Positions 1-11,818 of a stretch of DNA of 64,000 nt are shown here, piece after piece. Under the pieces are notes generated by a model, which saw only the letters and a list, made by a program, of their open reading frames with translations, made no database searches and was not told the DNA's origin. This stretch comes from Isoetes taiwanensis. Lineage: Eukaryota > Streptophyta > Lycopodiopsida > Isoetales > Isoetaceae. The stretch covers positions 3,337,461 through 3,401,460 of the forward strand of contig JAJEKV010000086.1 in the NCBI GenBank assembly GCA_021234155.1, read 5' to 3'. A program made the translations under genes and the position numbers. How positions within the stretch are numbered: position 1 is the first letter of the stretch; the number at the start of each line of letters is the position of its first letter.

Positions 1-329
1 ACTAACGTAATGTGCTCCTTTTGCAGGCAAGTAGAAGGGGGACTTCAACGAGGAGCGCGTTACGAGAAGATAGGGGGAGCCATAATTTAGATTATGAACC
101 CTAATAACTCTTATAATAGTATTTTGAATTATTATAAGAAATAACGGTGTTAAGGCTATATAATTTTGTATAAGTACAAATATAGCCTAAATTTTGACTT
201 TTTTTAACTAATAAAACTGGATTGCTAAAGTAAACTAAAGGTTATGACATGATTGTTATTTGCAGGCATAAGGTAGGTTCGTCACCTTAGCGCAATGCTG
301 AGGACAACATTGTCCTAAGGGGGGGAGAA
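1..329 (+). mobile_element. 3' internal end of an LTR retrotransposon
   Basis: This stretch has no long reading frame. It ends in a purine run (AAGGGGGGGAGAA at about 317-329) directly before a TGTGACGG LTR start. That is the usual layout of a polypurine tract and 3' LTR. The rest of the element lies off the left edge, so its superfamily cannot be told. Confidence 0.55.
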
Positions 330-1969
330 TGTGACGGTCCAGGGGAATATACGCCATAAATACGTATATTCCTGGATCCGTCACTATACAAGTCTATCCT
401 TATAGCCTTGTATACCATAGATTGTGGCACTAGGGGGCATGGCCAAGTTATTCTTATAACTTAGCCAACCATAGGGTAAGACCATTATCCACGTGGCCTT
501 AACCTATTGGGCACCCGCCACACAAGACTCACCCGATTGGTGCCACGTGGCATCCTAGGTGGACCTAACTTATATAGGCCTAAACCCTAACCCTAGGCCT
601 CTTTCCAGCCCTAGCACCCAGAGACTCACCTACTGGTTGAAACTCCGTTTGAACATGGTTGTTGTGGCATAGATCGGTGCGAGTGCCCGAGGGGGTAGAC
701 TCGTTCTTGGAGCAAGAGCGACATCACGTGAGTCGAAGATCATGGAGGCACACCTGATCTGGAGGGAGAGCTTGGGAGGCGGTATGTAGGGTAGTAGTTG
801 TGATAGCTTATCGGAATTAGCATTCCAGATATGCTAGTATCTTGTATCTTGAGTAGAGCCATCCTAGAACCCGTATTCAACATCTTGAACCCTAATCAAT
901 GAACCCTAACCAATTAGTTAGACTTGTATGATTAGGTTAAGATGTTCTTCTTATGATTATTCTCATGATGTGATGATTATGTGATGATGGTTGATCATGT
1001 TGCTCCTCTTGTATTGGGAAGGGGGGGTAGAGACCTAGAGCCATATGTAGTATGCTCCTAGAGTAGATCCCTTAGTTCCTATTAGTTGCGGCACTGTGCA
1101 TAGGAGCCCACCGGGGCTATCGAGGCTATGATATGACTCGGCACCTCATACTTGGGGCTAGAGGGAATGTGGAGGGAGGATCCCCGCTTAGGAGGGGGGC
1201 TTCTCGGGATCCCATAGTGGGCTAGGCTTATGGTCGGTCACTTGTGTGGGCGAGCATGGGTCCCACACACCTCACGGGGCAATGGTGTCGCCACTCTCGA
1301 GAGCTGCAAGTGTTGGCTTGGCTCTCATTTTGGGGGTTAAGTCGGTGCAGAATGGTGTGTGTCGTCACAATTCTCTAGCCAGCCCACGGAACCTCTAGAC
1401 CACAGGAAGGGGAGATGCAACCCTTCCCCGCCTCATCCGGATCGGGGAGATGCAACACAGGTAGTCAGATGGGTGATACCATGGGATTGCGTATCCGGAA
1501 GGCTAGAGTCATGCCGTGAGCCTGATTTAGCCCATCTGCAAAGTATGCCGGGGAGGGGCGGATGGAGTGGTCAACCCCTAGCCATTGTTCTATGCCAGCC
1601 CTATTGCCATTGCCATGACTTCGGTTACGCTCTATCTTGAGGCCTAGCGGTCGGTCATCCTCCTTATGAGTCCGAGCACGGGTAGGAGCTCTCATGTTTT
1701 ATGGTTTGTGCTTATCATCTTTGTAATTGGTATATGTGTGATGCACTACCCTTGAGTAGTATTTATATGTTTGATGCTAGTTACGGCGTGTTATAAGCGC
1801 CTGTTATAGGAGCCCATAGGGGAAGACACAAGACACCTTATTATTCCCTCCCGCACTAAGGGTCACCTCGAGTCTTGGGCGGACGAAGAACCCGTCGCGG
1901 TTGTTGAGCCGGGATGGGGATTTCTGCCGAGGGCGGTGAGCGCCCGTATGTTTAGCGGGGGGCGTCACA
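330..1969 (+). repeat. LTR of the left-edge retrotransposon (TGTGACGG...GCGTCACA)
   Basis: The repeat starts TGTGACGG just after a polypurine tract and ends GCGTCACA, so the ends are TG..CA with an inverted TGTGACG/CGTCACA pair. It is about 1.64 kb. It has a plant-like promoter near its left end (two CACGTG boxes and TATATA). The right half resembles 2041-2668, so a second, truncated copy follows. No matching 5' LTR is in the window. Short reading frames inside it (for example 1359-1640) look like chance. Confidence 0.6.
490..596 (+). promoter_or_regulatory. LTR promoter: two G-boxes, TATA box and telobox
   Basis: CACGTG occurs at 490-495 and 544-549, TATATA at 571-576, and TAAACCCTAACCCTA just downstream at about 580-594. 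G-box, TATA and telobox in this order are typical of a plant RNA polymerase II promoter, here in the U3/R part of the LTR. The motifs are read directly; promoter activity is inferred. Confidence 0.5.
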
Positions 1970-2040
1970 ACCATGCACTTTGAGTAGATTTAGGGTGAGT
2001 AAGTTGGAGCGCGGATCGCGGGGGTGCCGATGCGGCCGCG

Positions 2041-2668
2041 TATTCTCTAGCTCACCCACGGAACCACCTTGTGATCCCGAAGGGGCGGCTTCCCGACCTG
2101 CCTCATCGGACCAGGTGTCATGAACCTGGAGTAGGCTCAAAGGGTGATACCTTGAGTCTGCGTCTCCGGAAGGCTATAACGAAGCCATAGCGTGAATCGA
2201 CCCATCTGCAAAGTGTGCACAGGAGGGGCGGATGGAGTGGACAACCCTAGCCGATGTTCTATGCCAGCCAACGCCATGCCAAGACTCGGTCTGCTGATCT
2301 CTTGAGGCCCAACCGTCAGTCGATCCTCACTGGAGTTTGAGCCGGGATAGAACCTGAGGTTTGGGTGTTTTCTTAGTTTTAGATGCATATTCTTTGCCAT
2401 TGGTATTTGGATGGATGCGCCACCCTTCGTGGTGGTTATTTATATGTGATTTATGCTGTGTGCTAACCCTTGTATTCATGCTTCCGCGACGTAGGAGTCC
2501 CATTGAAGGCGTGGGCCGAATGACCCCTTCGTGTCCTTCTTTCGGGCACCATAATATGGGTGGCCGGAATAGACGGAGGGCCCTGCTCATGGCGAGGTGG
2601 TTGCCATGGGAGGGGAAAGTCCCCGTATGTATACGTCCGGGTGTCGTATATATTCAGGGAGCGTCACA
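2041..2668 (+). repeat. Second, truncated LTR copy
   Basis: From ATTCTCTAG to GCGTCACA this segment follows the right half of the LTR at about 1370-1969: the same ordered blocks, such as CCGGAAGGCTA, CCCATCTGCAAAGT and GAGGGGCGGATGGAGTGG, with many substitutions. It could be a solo-LTR remnant, a nested related LTR or a tandem duplication. Divergence is clearly higher than between young LTR pairs. Confidence 0.55.
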
Positions 2669-2879
2669 TCTGAGTATTTGTATATGGCATTTTATATATT
2701 GTATTTTTTTGTTCTCTTTTATTGAGAACGTTGCAGGGGGGTTGTTGAGATGACATGGCTCTCATTCTAACTTGGATTCCTTTCTTGTACTAGCCTTTTA
2801 TGTACATATATAAGTGTTCTATTCTATTACTCTTGATTTTGGGATTACCTTCTTTGTCTTCTTCTCTCGTATGCTTTTC

Positions 2880-5800
2880 CTTAATTTCAACACTAGCCAC
2901 ATGGATTGGGCTATCAGAATTGATATAGGGCTACAAGTCATTGGTGGAATTGTATTGCTGGTGCTTCTGAGAATGCTAATAGAATCTTATAGTGGTATCA
3001 GAGCCATGCTTCACATTGTCAGGTGTGCTGCCTTTAACTATGTTGAAGCATTGTAAAAAGGAAACTCCAAGTAAATTTCATTGAGAACCTTCATGTGGTT
3101 GGTGCTTGCAATGCACGAGTTGTGTTTTAATCATAGACTATGGGGCTGAGATCTCTGTGGTTTGTTTACCAAACCTGTTAAAAAGCATTGAAATAGGCAC
3201 AAAACATGGCATAGTACAGATGGGACGAAATGGAGCATTCATGGACGAGGAGACTTGGAATTGAAAAGCGAAGGCAAGAACATCCTCAGTGTTCCAAACA
3301 CTCTGTATGCGCTGGGTATATTGTTCAATTTGATTTTAATTTCCAATTTAGTAGATGCTGGGTATGATTTATTTTTCCATAAGAATGGTTGCAAATTTAT
3401 CAAAGATGGTATTAAGATATTTGATGCTCAAAGGAATGGAAATCTGTTTGAATTGAATCTAAGATGTCATCATTAATAAAGTTTTTGATGTGGATGACAT
3501 ACGCACTTGGCATCTACGCTTGGCATATGTGAATTACAATAGCATTAAGATAGCCAAAAAACATAGATTGCTGGAAGGATTGAACTTTATGATGAAGAGC
3601 CTGTCGTGTGTGAATCTTGTATGCTGGGGAAGCAAAGCAGGCTACCCTTTAAAATTAAAGGTAGACGTGCAGATGAGCTACTGACCTTGGTAAATCGGTA
3701 TAACAAAGAACCAAACGGGTATAGATTGTATGACCCAGCAAGTCGCAAAGTGTATATTAGTTGGGATGTGGTGGTTGACGAAAAGATATTATAGAAGGAT
3801 ATGAAAATGTTGATAAAACAAGAGGAAGCAAAATCGATACCAGAAAAATATTTGGAGGTGGATATAGGGAAGGAAGAAGAGAACATCATGAAGCAACCAA
3901 CTATAACCATAGATAATGATTCAGATGATGTGTCGAATGAAGTGCATGAGATCATAGAGGTCGATAGTACACTGGATACACCGGAAGGAGAGCATGATGA
4001 GGTGCATGAAGCTGCAGAAGCTGACAGTGCACCAAAAAATGCGCCTGAAGATGAGGAGACACATGGAGCAGGCCAGAGCAGTGCAGCCAAAGTGAGAGGG
4101 AGATACACTCACTGCAGAGAGGTAGATCGTCTTAAATCAGAACTTCCTTTTGATGCTGACCTCTATGGTAGAACGAAAAGAGTGCCCAAACCAAAGGTGA
4201 TATCATGTGCGATAGAACCCAAAACGGTTGAACAGGCTATCAAGCGGCCAGATGCTTCTAAATGGAAGGAGGCTATGAAAAATGATTTGAAAATATTTGA
4301 GGATACAAAACCGTATGAGCTAGTACCTCGGCCAATGGGCAAAAATGTAGTAGGCAGTAAATAACTTTTCAAAATAAAAACAAATGTTGATGGCTTAATA
4401 TAAAGGTATAAGGCTTGCCTGGTGGCACAAGGTTATACTCAGAAGGAAGGTATAGATTACAAGGACACTTTCTCACCTATAGTGCAAATAGCAAGTTTAA
4501 GAGCCTTGATAGCCTTAGCAGTATAGAATGACATGAAGATACATCATATGGATGTAAAAATGGCATTCTTAAATGGGAATTTAGAAGAAGAAATTTACAT
4601 GGAGCAACCTCAGGGGCATGCATAAGGAGAGAACATGGTATGCAAACTAAGGAAGGCGATCTATGGCTTACAACAAGCATCTAGGCAGTGGTATGTATGC
4701 ATAAACAAGTTTTTAGTTTCTATTGAATGTAGGAATTAAAAACAGAAGGTAATTTGTACATGTGGAAAGAAGGGGCCAATGCTTGATCATGGCACTTTAC
4801 CTTGATGATTGGGTCATAGTCAGCAGTGACAAAACCTTCCTAGAAAGATGCAAGGCATTGTTGAAAAGGCATTTTTAGATGTCAGACCTGGGTGATATTA
4901 AGAAATTACTGGGTATGGAAGTCAAGAGAAATAGGAAAAAGGAGGAGCTACATTTAACTCAGCAGCAGAACATCAGGAAAGCTTTGACACGATTTAGAAT
5001 GGTTGATTGCAATCCGCACCTTGACCAGGTTTGAAGATTAGGAGAAGAATGAGTCCCAAGAATGACTTTGCACAGAAAGAGATGAAAACTAAGCCGTATA
5101 GGGCATTGATAGGGACATTATTACACATCGCAAACAGTATAAAATCGGACATCTCCTATGCAGTTAACCTGCTCAACCGGTACAATAATGATCCAGGAAA
5201 AGTTGCTAAAGGGTTCAGAGATATCTGAAAGGTACATTGAATCATGGGATTTGTTTTACTTGAAACAAACTACTGGAACTGATAAGATTTGTTGATGCAG
5301 ATTGCAGAGGAGACCCCGATGGTAGAAAGTCAATGTCAGGATTATTTGCAAGCTCGGTGACACGGCTATATCTTGCAACAAAACCAGAATATGTAGCCAA
5401 ATCGAGTGCAGAGGCAGAGTATGTAGCAGTTTCTCTGGCAGCATTTGAAATTATTTGGTTACGGATAATGCTAGAAAAACTTGGAAATGCATATATGAAT
5501 GCCACGTCCTTGTATTGTGACAACAAAAGCAGAGTAGCAAAGAGTAGGAATTTGACATGTCATCCTAGGACGAAGCACGTAGAAATTCATCATCACTTTA
5601 TTCAGGATGAAGTGGAGAAGGGAAAATCGATGTTATATACATTTCAACAAGGGCACAACAAGTAGATATGCTTACTAAGATGTTAACAGAACTAATTCTG
5701 CTAAGGGACTCGCAAAGAACACAAAACCTGGTCGATGCCAATCCGATGGCTCGGATCGATGCCTAAACTTGTGTCTGCCAAATCACAAGTAGGTATTGTT

Positions 5801-6200
5801 GAGTGTACAAGCTGAGGCGGAGTTGTAGGAATATAAGAGCCTGTGCATAACCATTAAAAACAAATATGTGATGATATGGCATGTTTAGTCCATGAAAGAG
5901 GACTTCAAAAGTAAAAAGAAAAAGTGGCGTAAGGGAGCGGGTGAAAAAAGCACAGATCAGATTGAAGGATTCGAATTAAACAGAGATCAGAAGATAGTAG
6001 AATTTGGAGATCGGGTCTCGATGGATATTGCTAGTTTGGGCTGCTGAATTGCGCAGGATGAAAAAGCTTAGAGAGCTGCCGAATTAGAACAGTCGACTAG
6101 CCACACGAAATGGGCTATTAGAATTGATACAAGGATGCAAGTCATTGGTGGAATTGCATTGCTGGTGCCGATGATGCTCCTAGTACAAAACATTAACTGT
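2880..6200 (+). mobile_element. Degenerate Ty1/copia retrotransposon
   Basis: The coding order GAG-pre-integrase, integrase tail, reverse transcriptase and RNase H is that of Ty1/copia. A primer-binding site like those complementary to initiator tRNA-Met (TGGTATCAGAGCC) lies at about 2993-3005. Sequence just before it (2889-2990) matches 6097-6200 (shared block TCATTGGTGGAATTG), which marks the two LTR ends. The 3' LTR seems to start at about 5797 (TGTTGAGTGTAC). The 5' LTR is truncated on its left. Outer boundaries are approximate and no target duplication was found. Confidence 0.7.
3255..5690 (+). pseudogene. Ty1/copia gag-pol polyprotein remnant with integrase core deleted
   Basis: Fragments in several frames read in copia order. 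3255-3476 is the end of the protease/pre-integrase region. 3490-3684 is GAG-pre-integrase (WHLRLAYVNYNS, then CESCMLGK in another frame). At about 3668 the text jumps from KGRRADELL to an integrase C-terminal block (EPNGYRLYDPASRKVYISWD), so the catalytic integrase core is missing. An acidic linker follows, then reverse transcriptase from 4230 (WKEAMKNDL) through MDVKMAFLNG and YGLQQAS at 4540-4680, and RNase H at 5333-5660 (SSAEAEYVA, CDNKS, RTKHVEIHHHF). There are many stops and frameshifts, so it cannot move by itself. Confidence 0.8.
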
Positions 6201-9200
6201 TTTTGCTCATTTTTTGATCGATTCGGCTTTGTTTCACCTCAAACCTTTTTTCCTCTTCATCAATCTAGCATACAAGGGCATACAAAGTGATTGACATGCA
6301 TTTTGAAGCAGATCAAGCCGCCCATGGAGCAGGAAGAGCCATCCAATCATAATTTCTACTACCTCGTGCAGTTTTACGGTTCTACATCTAATTTTTGTCT
6401 AGATTAACCAACTATTGTCTGGATTAATGCCTCGCTGATATCATATGTCCGAACTAACCATCTTGGCTGTTATCGAATGCCCGGATTAACCATGATGGCT
6501 GATACTAGATATCCGAAATAACCACGCCGGCGGATACTAGATCGGATTAACCACCTGCTGGACTTTTTACTGATGGAAATTGTATGGAGTTTTACCGCAC
6601 GTGAGAAACCACGGCTCAAAAAAAATAATACGTCTAACCATTAAAAATTTCACCTGGCATATGTTAGTGCATTTTTTTGTGTATTCTAGTGGAAATTTCT
6701 CACTTTTTTGCTGGAAAAGTTGCAAAATTTTCAACATGGGCGGTTTTTTGGGTGAGAAACCCCCCAATTTTGAACCATCTGAGCGATGCGAGAAAGGTAT
6801 GCTCAAATGCAAGGAAGGTATGCCAATAGGGAGGATATTGCATGGGGCGTTGATTCTTGAATAATGATGATTGCAAAAAGCATATTTCAGTATGCAACTG
6901 AGGAATATCACAAGAAACTTAGGTCTATAAATAGATTCAACAATAAAGGCATTCTGAACATTTCATGTAGCTGCGTCAGATGATCCAAAATTAGCCGTTT
7001 TATTTTACTCTAGACCTAATTAATTGAATGCTTAGACGTTGTTCTCTGTTAAAGTAATTGCTACCCTGTATTAAGTTTCTTTGGATGCCTTCACACAATC
7101 TTTGTATGCCAGTGACTAGTGGGCTTTATCCCCGAGGGTTTGATTCACCTATTATAAAGGGGATACGCCACGTGCGTTAATGGGGTCAGCAAAAACCCTC
7201 CGTATACGCCTTGTCCAACCTTCTAAATGCCCTTTCCCATATACATATTACACTGGATTCCTCCCAGAAAACCCCCTAGCCAAGCCCCTATCCCTATGTA
7301 TACATACGGTTTAGGGTAAAAAAAAACCCACCCCTTTCACTCACATGGTATATACGCCTTAAACTATGTGACATCCCCGGGGCTTTATCTCATAAATTGA
7401 CTAGACATACAAATGCAAGCATAATTCCTTGATCTTTACAATGAAGGGGGATAGTGGAAGAGCCAAATCATCATGTATGCTACTGCCAAAATTGAACCCT
7501 CCAAAGAAGAGAATACTCATCACATTCTCCACGAGAAGCAAGAAGCATTGCAAGCAATATTCTAATTTTACTTGAAGATGATGGGAACATTTCTTGCAAC
7601 AAAAAGGAAGAGAATTTTTATCAAAAGAAACTTCAACCAGAAGCAGATGAAATGGTAAAACTAGCTTCAAGGATGTTATCAAGTGCAAAAACTAGTTTCT
7701 TTGCTGCTGCAACAAAACCAACATGACTAAAATGTGGCGTCATTGTCATCAGATAATCCTTTTCTCTTATTTGTTGCAACGATAGAAAATAAAATGGATC
7801 TTAATTTAAATAAAAAGATAAACACTGTAGAATTGATGATAATTCAGAAGAGAAGACAAATTAGATGGACAAAAGAAGCTGGTGTAACATGTTCAGTTTT
7901 CATAGTATGGTCAAGAAGGAGAACCAAACAAGAAATTCTCTAGTTACTTCCTTCAAGGCAAGTGGAAAGGAAGAAACTATATAGAACATTGCCATTGACT
8001 ATGCTGATTTGTTTCACGTATGGCCACTAGTAAGTTCCAGAGCCGGACAACTCTCCAATACCGATTACAACATCAAACAGGCAATAAAGAAATATTGGGA
8101 GAGGAAAAGGTAGTAGAGGAAGGGGCCAAAGGAGGTTGACCTTAGCCAGCACACAAACATGGAGGACAAAAAGCGGATGGTAATGGTACAGACTAAGAAG
8201 ATGATGTTCAAATGAAGTGGACGAGCAGTGATGATTATTCTTAGTCGAGATAGATATGTACGAGACTCTCACAAACTCTTCAAAGAAATGTAACCTTCTT
8301 TTTTTGTTAATGAAAAAGTTCAATTTTATCGTTAGGACATCCTCTCCATTTGTTTTTTTTTTTTAGTTGGAAGAGTTTGCAGTAACATGGACAGACCCTA
8401 GTAGGAAACTAGACCACATCCTCTTAGAGAGGCATTAGCAAGAGTAATCATCAATAAAGGATCGAGATTTTCAAGAACTCGCTTTTACCGCACCTTTGAA
8501 TGTTGGAGCTTAGCAAGTGACTAAGCTACATTGACCTAGAGAGGCAGCTGAAAAAAGTTTGGAAAATGTCGTTTCTTTCAATCTGAAGTAGTAAGAATGA
8601 GTTTTGATGGCTCTTTCGGTTGCACATCTGTGCATATGCAACCATTGTCAAGAAATGTGATATTGGTTGTATATCGATAGATCCTGATAATAAGGATAGA
8701 TTTTAATAAGCAACTAGGCAACCAAGCACCACATGTCATTAATATGAAAATTACCATCATTGTATAAATTGGCACAAAAATTACTATTATATAAGGTAAT
8801 CAGGCACCACATGTCTATGAAAATCAATACCATTTTTGGGTTGCCCCTAGGGGGGCAAACCCTTGTTTATGTGGGCTTTTGGCACATCCTAGGTATATCC
8901 TAGAATATCCCTAGGATATGCTGGTGACTGCTCCAAACCTCCTATTTCCTGTAAACTGGCGGTCACCTGGTCCGGTTTCTTTCTTTCTGTGCTCAAGGTC
9001 GCTCTGTGGAGATCGGCAGCAGAAATGCATTCATTTGCTCGTCACACAGAATAAGTGCACTCAAGTTCGAGGGCTCCTCAAGCCTAAGCCAATGCCCCAG
9101 GAGCAATGTCGAGAATGGTAGCGCCGTTTGTGCCAAGAGTCTCGCAATGTAGAATGCGAAATTAGGGGTATATCATATCTTAGCACTAATCTGCTTTTTT

Positions 9201-9689
9201 TTTCTAGTGATTAAGTGATGCATTTGCTTGTAATGACCACAATTCAGTGAATCTTCTTAGTTTTTGTGATATAATCATTTACCCTAAATTCCAGGGTTTC
9301 GTACATGATGCAGTCTCAGAAGTAATTTAGACAGCTCTAGATCTCTTCATTTGATTAATTAGTAAGATGAGTTGCTAATTCTAAGAGATCTTTATTGTTA
9401 AACTAGAAAGCCGAGCTTGCAAGTTCTAAGCATGAATTTATGCAAGAGCTTTCCCTTTGTTACAGAGAACTGGTCTCTGGATGTCTCCTCGCTCTGGTCA
9501 TAAATACTCTTTCCTATTTTGATATTCAGATATACAACATGAGGAAAATAATGTGCAAAAAGCTATAAAAAGAAGCAAATAAACGAAATGATCCAAAGAT
9601 CGGCAAAGGTGTGATGTTCTATTGCTTCAGGTAAGGTTATTCTTCGTAGCACTAGGTGTCTGACATTGATAAAAAGATCCCCTAGTGCG
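6201..9689. other. No gene recognised; decayed intergenic DNA
   Basis: Only short frames without recognisable domains. About 6420-6555 holds an imperfect repeat of roughly 40-50 bp built on GGATTAACCA. A self-complementary TTGCCCCTAGGGGGGCAA lies near 8838, followed by CCTAGGATAT repeats. No RNA gene or clear element boundary was seen. Confidence 0.4.
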
Positions 9690-10613
9690 GGGGGCAAGAT
9701 TTTGTGGATATGCTCTAGGCTGAAGGAGCTCCTGCTTGAGTCTCTCTTAGAATTGGTAAAGCGCTTTTAGTTTCATCTCGCATTGCCTTCATCGATCTGA
9801 TCCCGACATTCAAGAGGGAGTTTGCCATGCTCTATCTCAAGCTTGCCTCGGCCTTGGTAAGCTAGAGCACCGAGAGACAAGCATTAGAAGAATTCTTGTC
9901 GAGAATTGCTAAATTCTTTGCTTAAGGGGCTCCAACGTCTCGTGCAAGAGTTTACATTTTAAAGCTTGCTTCTTTTCTACCTTCCAAACATGCCCCGAGA
10001 TTGTAAAAAATCCGTGTGGTCAAACTTTGTGATGAACTGCATTGAAGAGCCACCTGATCTGTCTGCATGTGAAGAAATCAAGGCAGTTCATTCCTTCGTA
10101 CTTGCATGGGGAGGCTTTGAAGACCTTATGCAATCACTAAAAGACATTCTTTTAGGTGTTCAAATGACTGATGCAGCAGAGCCTACCATGGCTGAACATC
10201 GCCCTGTTAAACGATTGAAAAGATGTGTAAAATCCAACTGGCCTAAGCTGATGGGCATAAAACTGCAGAAGGGTGAATCTGGAGACATGCACTTAATGGC
10301 TGCAGCTGGAGCTGCATGGCATGTACAGAGCTTGTTAGCACAAGATGAAACTTTTAAAGCCCTGCTCACATGTGGAAGTTTGAAGGAGCTCTTTTCATGC
10401 CTTAGAGATCTAGTGCAGGTATCTATGAGAAGTGTTCAAATGGGCATAACTATACCAGGTGTAATATCAGTCGCACCCATTACAGCCTTCACTAATCTGT
10501 CATTACACTTGGCATTAGAAGATTGTCAAACAATCGTTGAGGCAAGGAAAGGTGCTAATGGTTGTCTGTTGCCATTACGGATATGGATTCTAAATATTAT
10601 GGGCTGCTTATAA
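9690..10613 (+). pseudogene. Decayed coding region of unknown family, helical-repeat-like
   Basis: A 215-codon frame (9966-10613; first ATG about 9990) continues to the left in another frame after a small shift near 10000. The upstream frame (about 9690-9990) reads protein-like (FIDLIPTFKREFAMLYLKLA, FLSRIAKFF) but is cut by stops. Those at about 9863 (TAG), 9924 (TAA) and others upstream are each one C-to-T change from CAG, CAA or CGA. The protein is leucine/alanine-rich and predicted helical, like ARM/HEAT proteins, with no motif I can name. It could be a captured host gene fragment or an old transposon gene. Conserved look, broken frame, identity unknown. Confidence 0.45.
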
Positions 10614-11818
10614 TTTTCATTTTATTGTATATCACTATGGTTGCAAGAGGTAGTGTACATTTGATTGTAATGGTCAAGAGTGGAGGACATCCACAAGGCC
10701 CCCAAAATTGAATTAGTATAATTTTTTCTAATGATTTCATAATGAAAATCAATTCTTAAAATCAATATTGGTTTCTGGGCTAAAAAGTTTACAAACCATG
10801 TCTAGTTATACAATATAGTTCGTAAATGCAATTTCATAATGTGATAAACAAAAACTGTTTTGAAACATGGTACTAAAGATGCTAATTGTTGCTGGTTTTT
10901 ATGACAACTTAACTATATGATTTGTGCTACTACTTGATTTATCAAGTTTATCGAAGCGGTATTTGATCACATCTATTATCTTTAGTTTATTGACATTGTA
11001 ATTTTGCGTGCGTAATTAGTATGATATTTTATAGTGATTAATCATCTTTGTAATTTTAAGTGCATAGTTATTATGATATTTTATAGTGATTAATCTTCAA
11101 TAAAAGCATGCTTGATTTCGATATACTAGTATGTTTTTTGAGTCATGATACCAATATAATTAAAGAATGTTGTAAATACATCTGATTTTGAATGTGGAAA
11201 ACTAACGTTGCATTATATGTGGCCTGGTTAATATTTCTAGTATATTAGCCTAGTTATTTTAAATGCATCATAGTAGTCTGGTTAATATTTCTAGTATATT
11301 AGCCTGGTTATTTTAAATGCATTATTTAGCATGATATATTACAATGCTGCAACACGGTAACATGACTCTCTTTGCATGATATCAGTTTATACCTACGATT
11401 TGGCACCATGGTTTTTCATGTCTACCATATTATTTGGTTCATTCATGGTTTTAAAATTTTATTTATCTCTATTTGCAGTAATCTTATAGTATTAACCTGA
11501 ATGTCATTGCATTTTGCTTATTGCTCTCTTTGTAGCACATGCTACATGCACAAAAACAATGAGGTCCAAGGATTTGAACCTTGGAAAACCATACCCAGCT
11601 GCCTATGTTAGAAAATAGAAAAACATAAGAGTGCCCAAAAATTGGAAACGCCTCTAAATTTTTCTGCAGCTTCAACGAACATCTGGTAGATGAGACATCT
11701 GCAATAAAATATATGCAACTAAACATAATTTAAGCACTACAGAAATCTATGCCAAGTACAAGCCCAAAAAGTACAAGAAATAATATAAAAAAGTGGCTCT
11801 CTTACCTTAGATACCACC
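10614..11818. other. AT-rich DNA with small direct repeats, no gene seen
   Basis: Contains two tandem near-copies of TGATATTTTATAGTGATTAAT (about 11027 and 11076) and two of GGTTAATATTTCTAGTATATT (about 11226 and 11279). A tRNA T-arm-like hairpin lies at 11569-11587 on the minus strand without a tRNA body. No coding sequence was recognised. Confidence 0.4.

Noticed and set aside
578-600. Telomere-like AAACCCTAACCCTA
   Set aside because: Only two units, placed downstream of a TATA box inside an LTR; a telobox, not a telomere remnant.
11560-11625. tRNA-like sequence on the minus strand (CCAAGGTTCAAATCCTTGG)
   Set aside because: A good T-arm hairpin, but the D-arm-like part is only about ten bases away, so there is no room for an anticodon arm. 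At most a SINE or tRNA relic.
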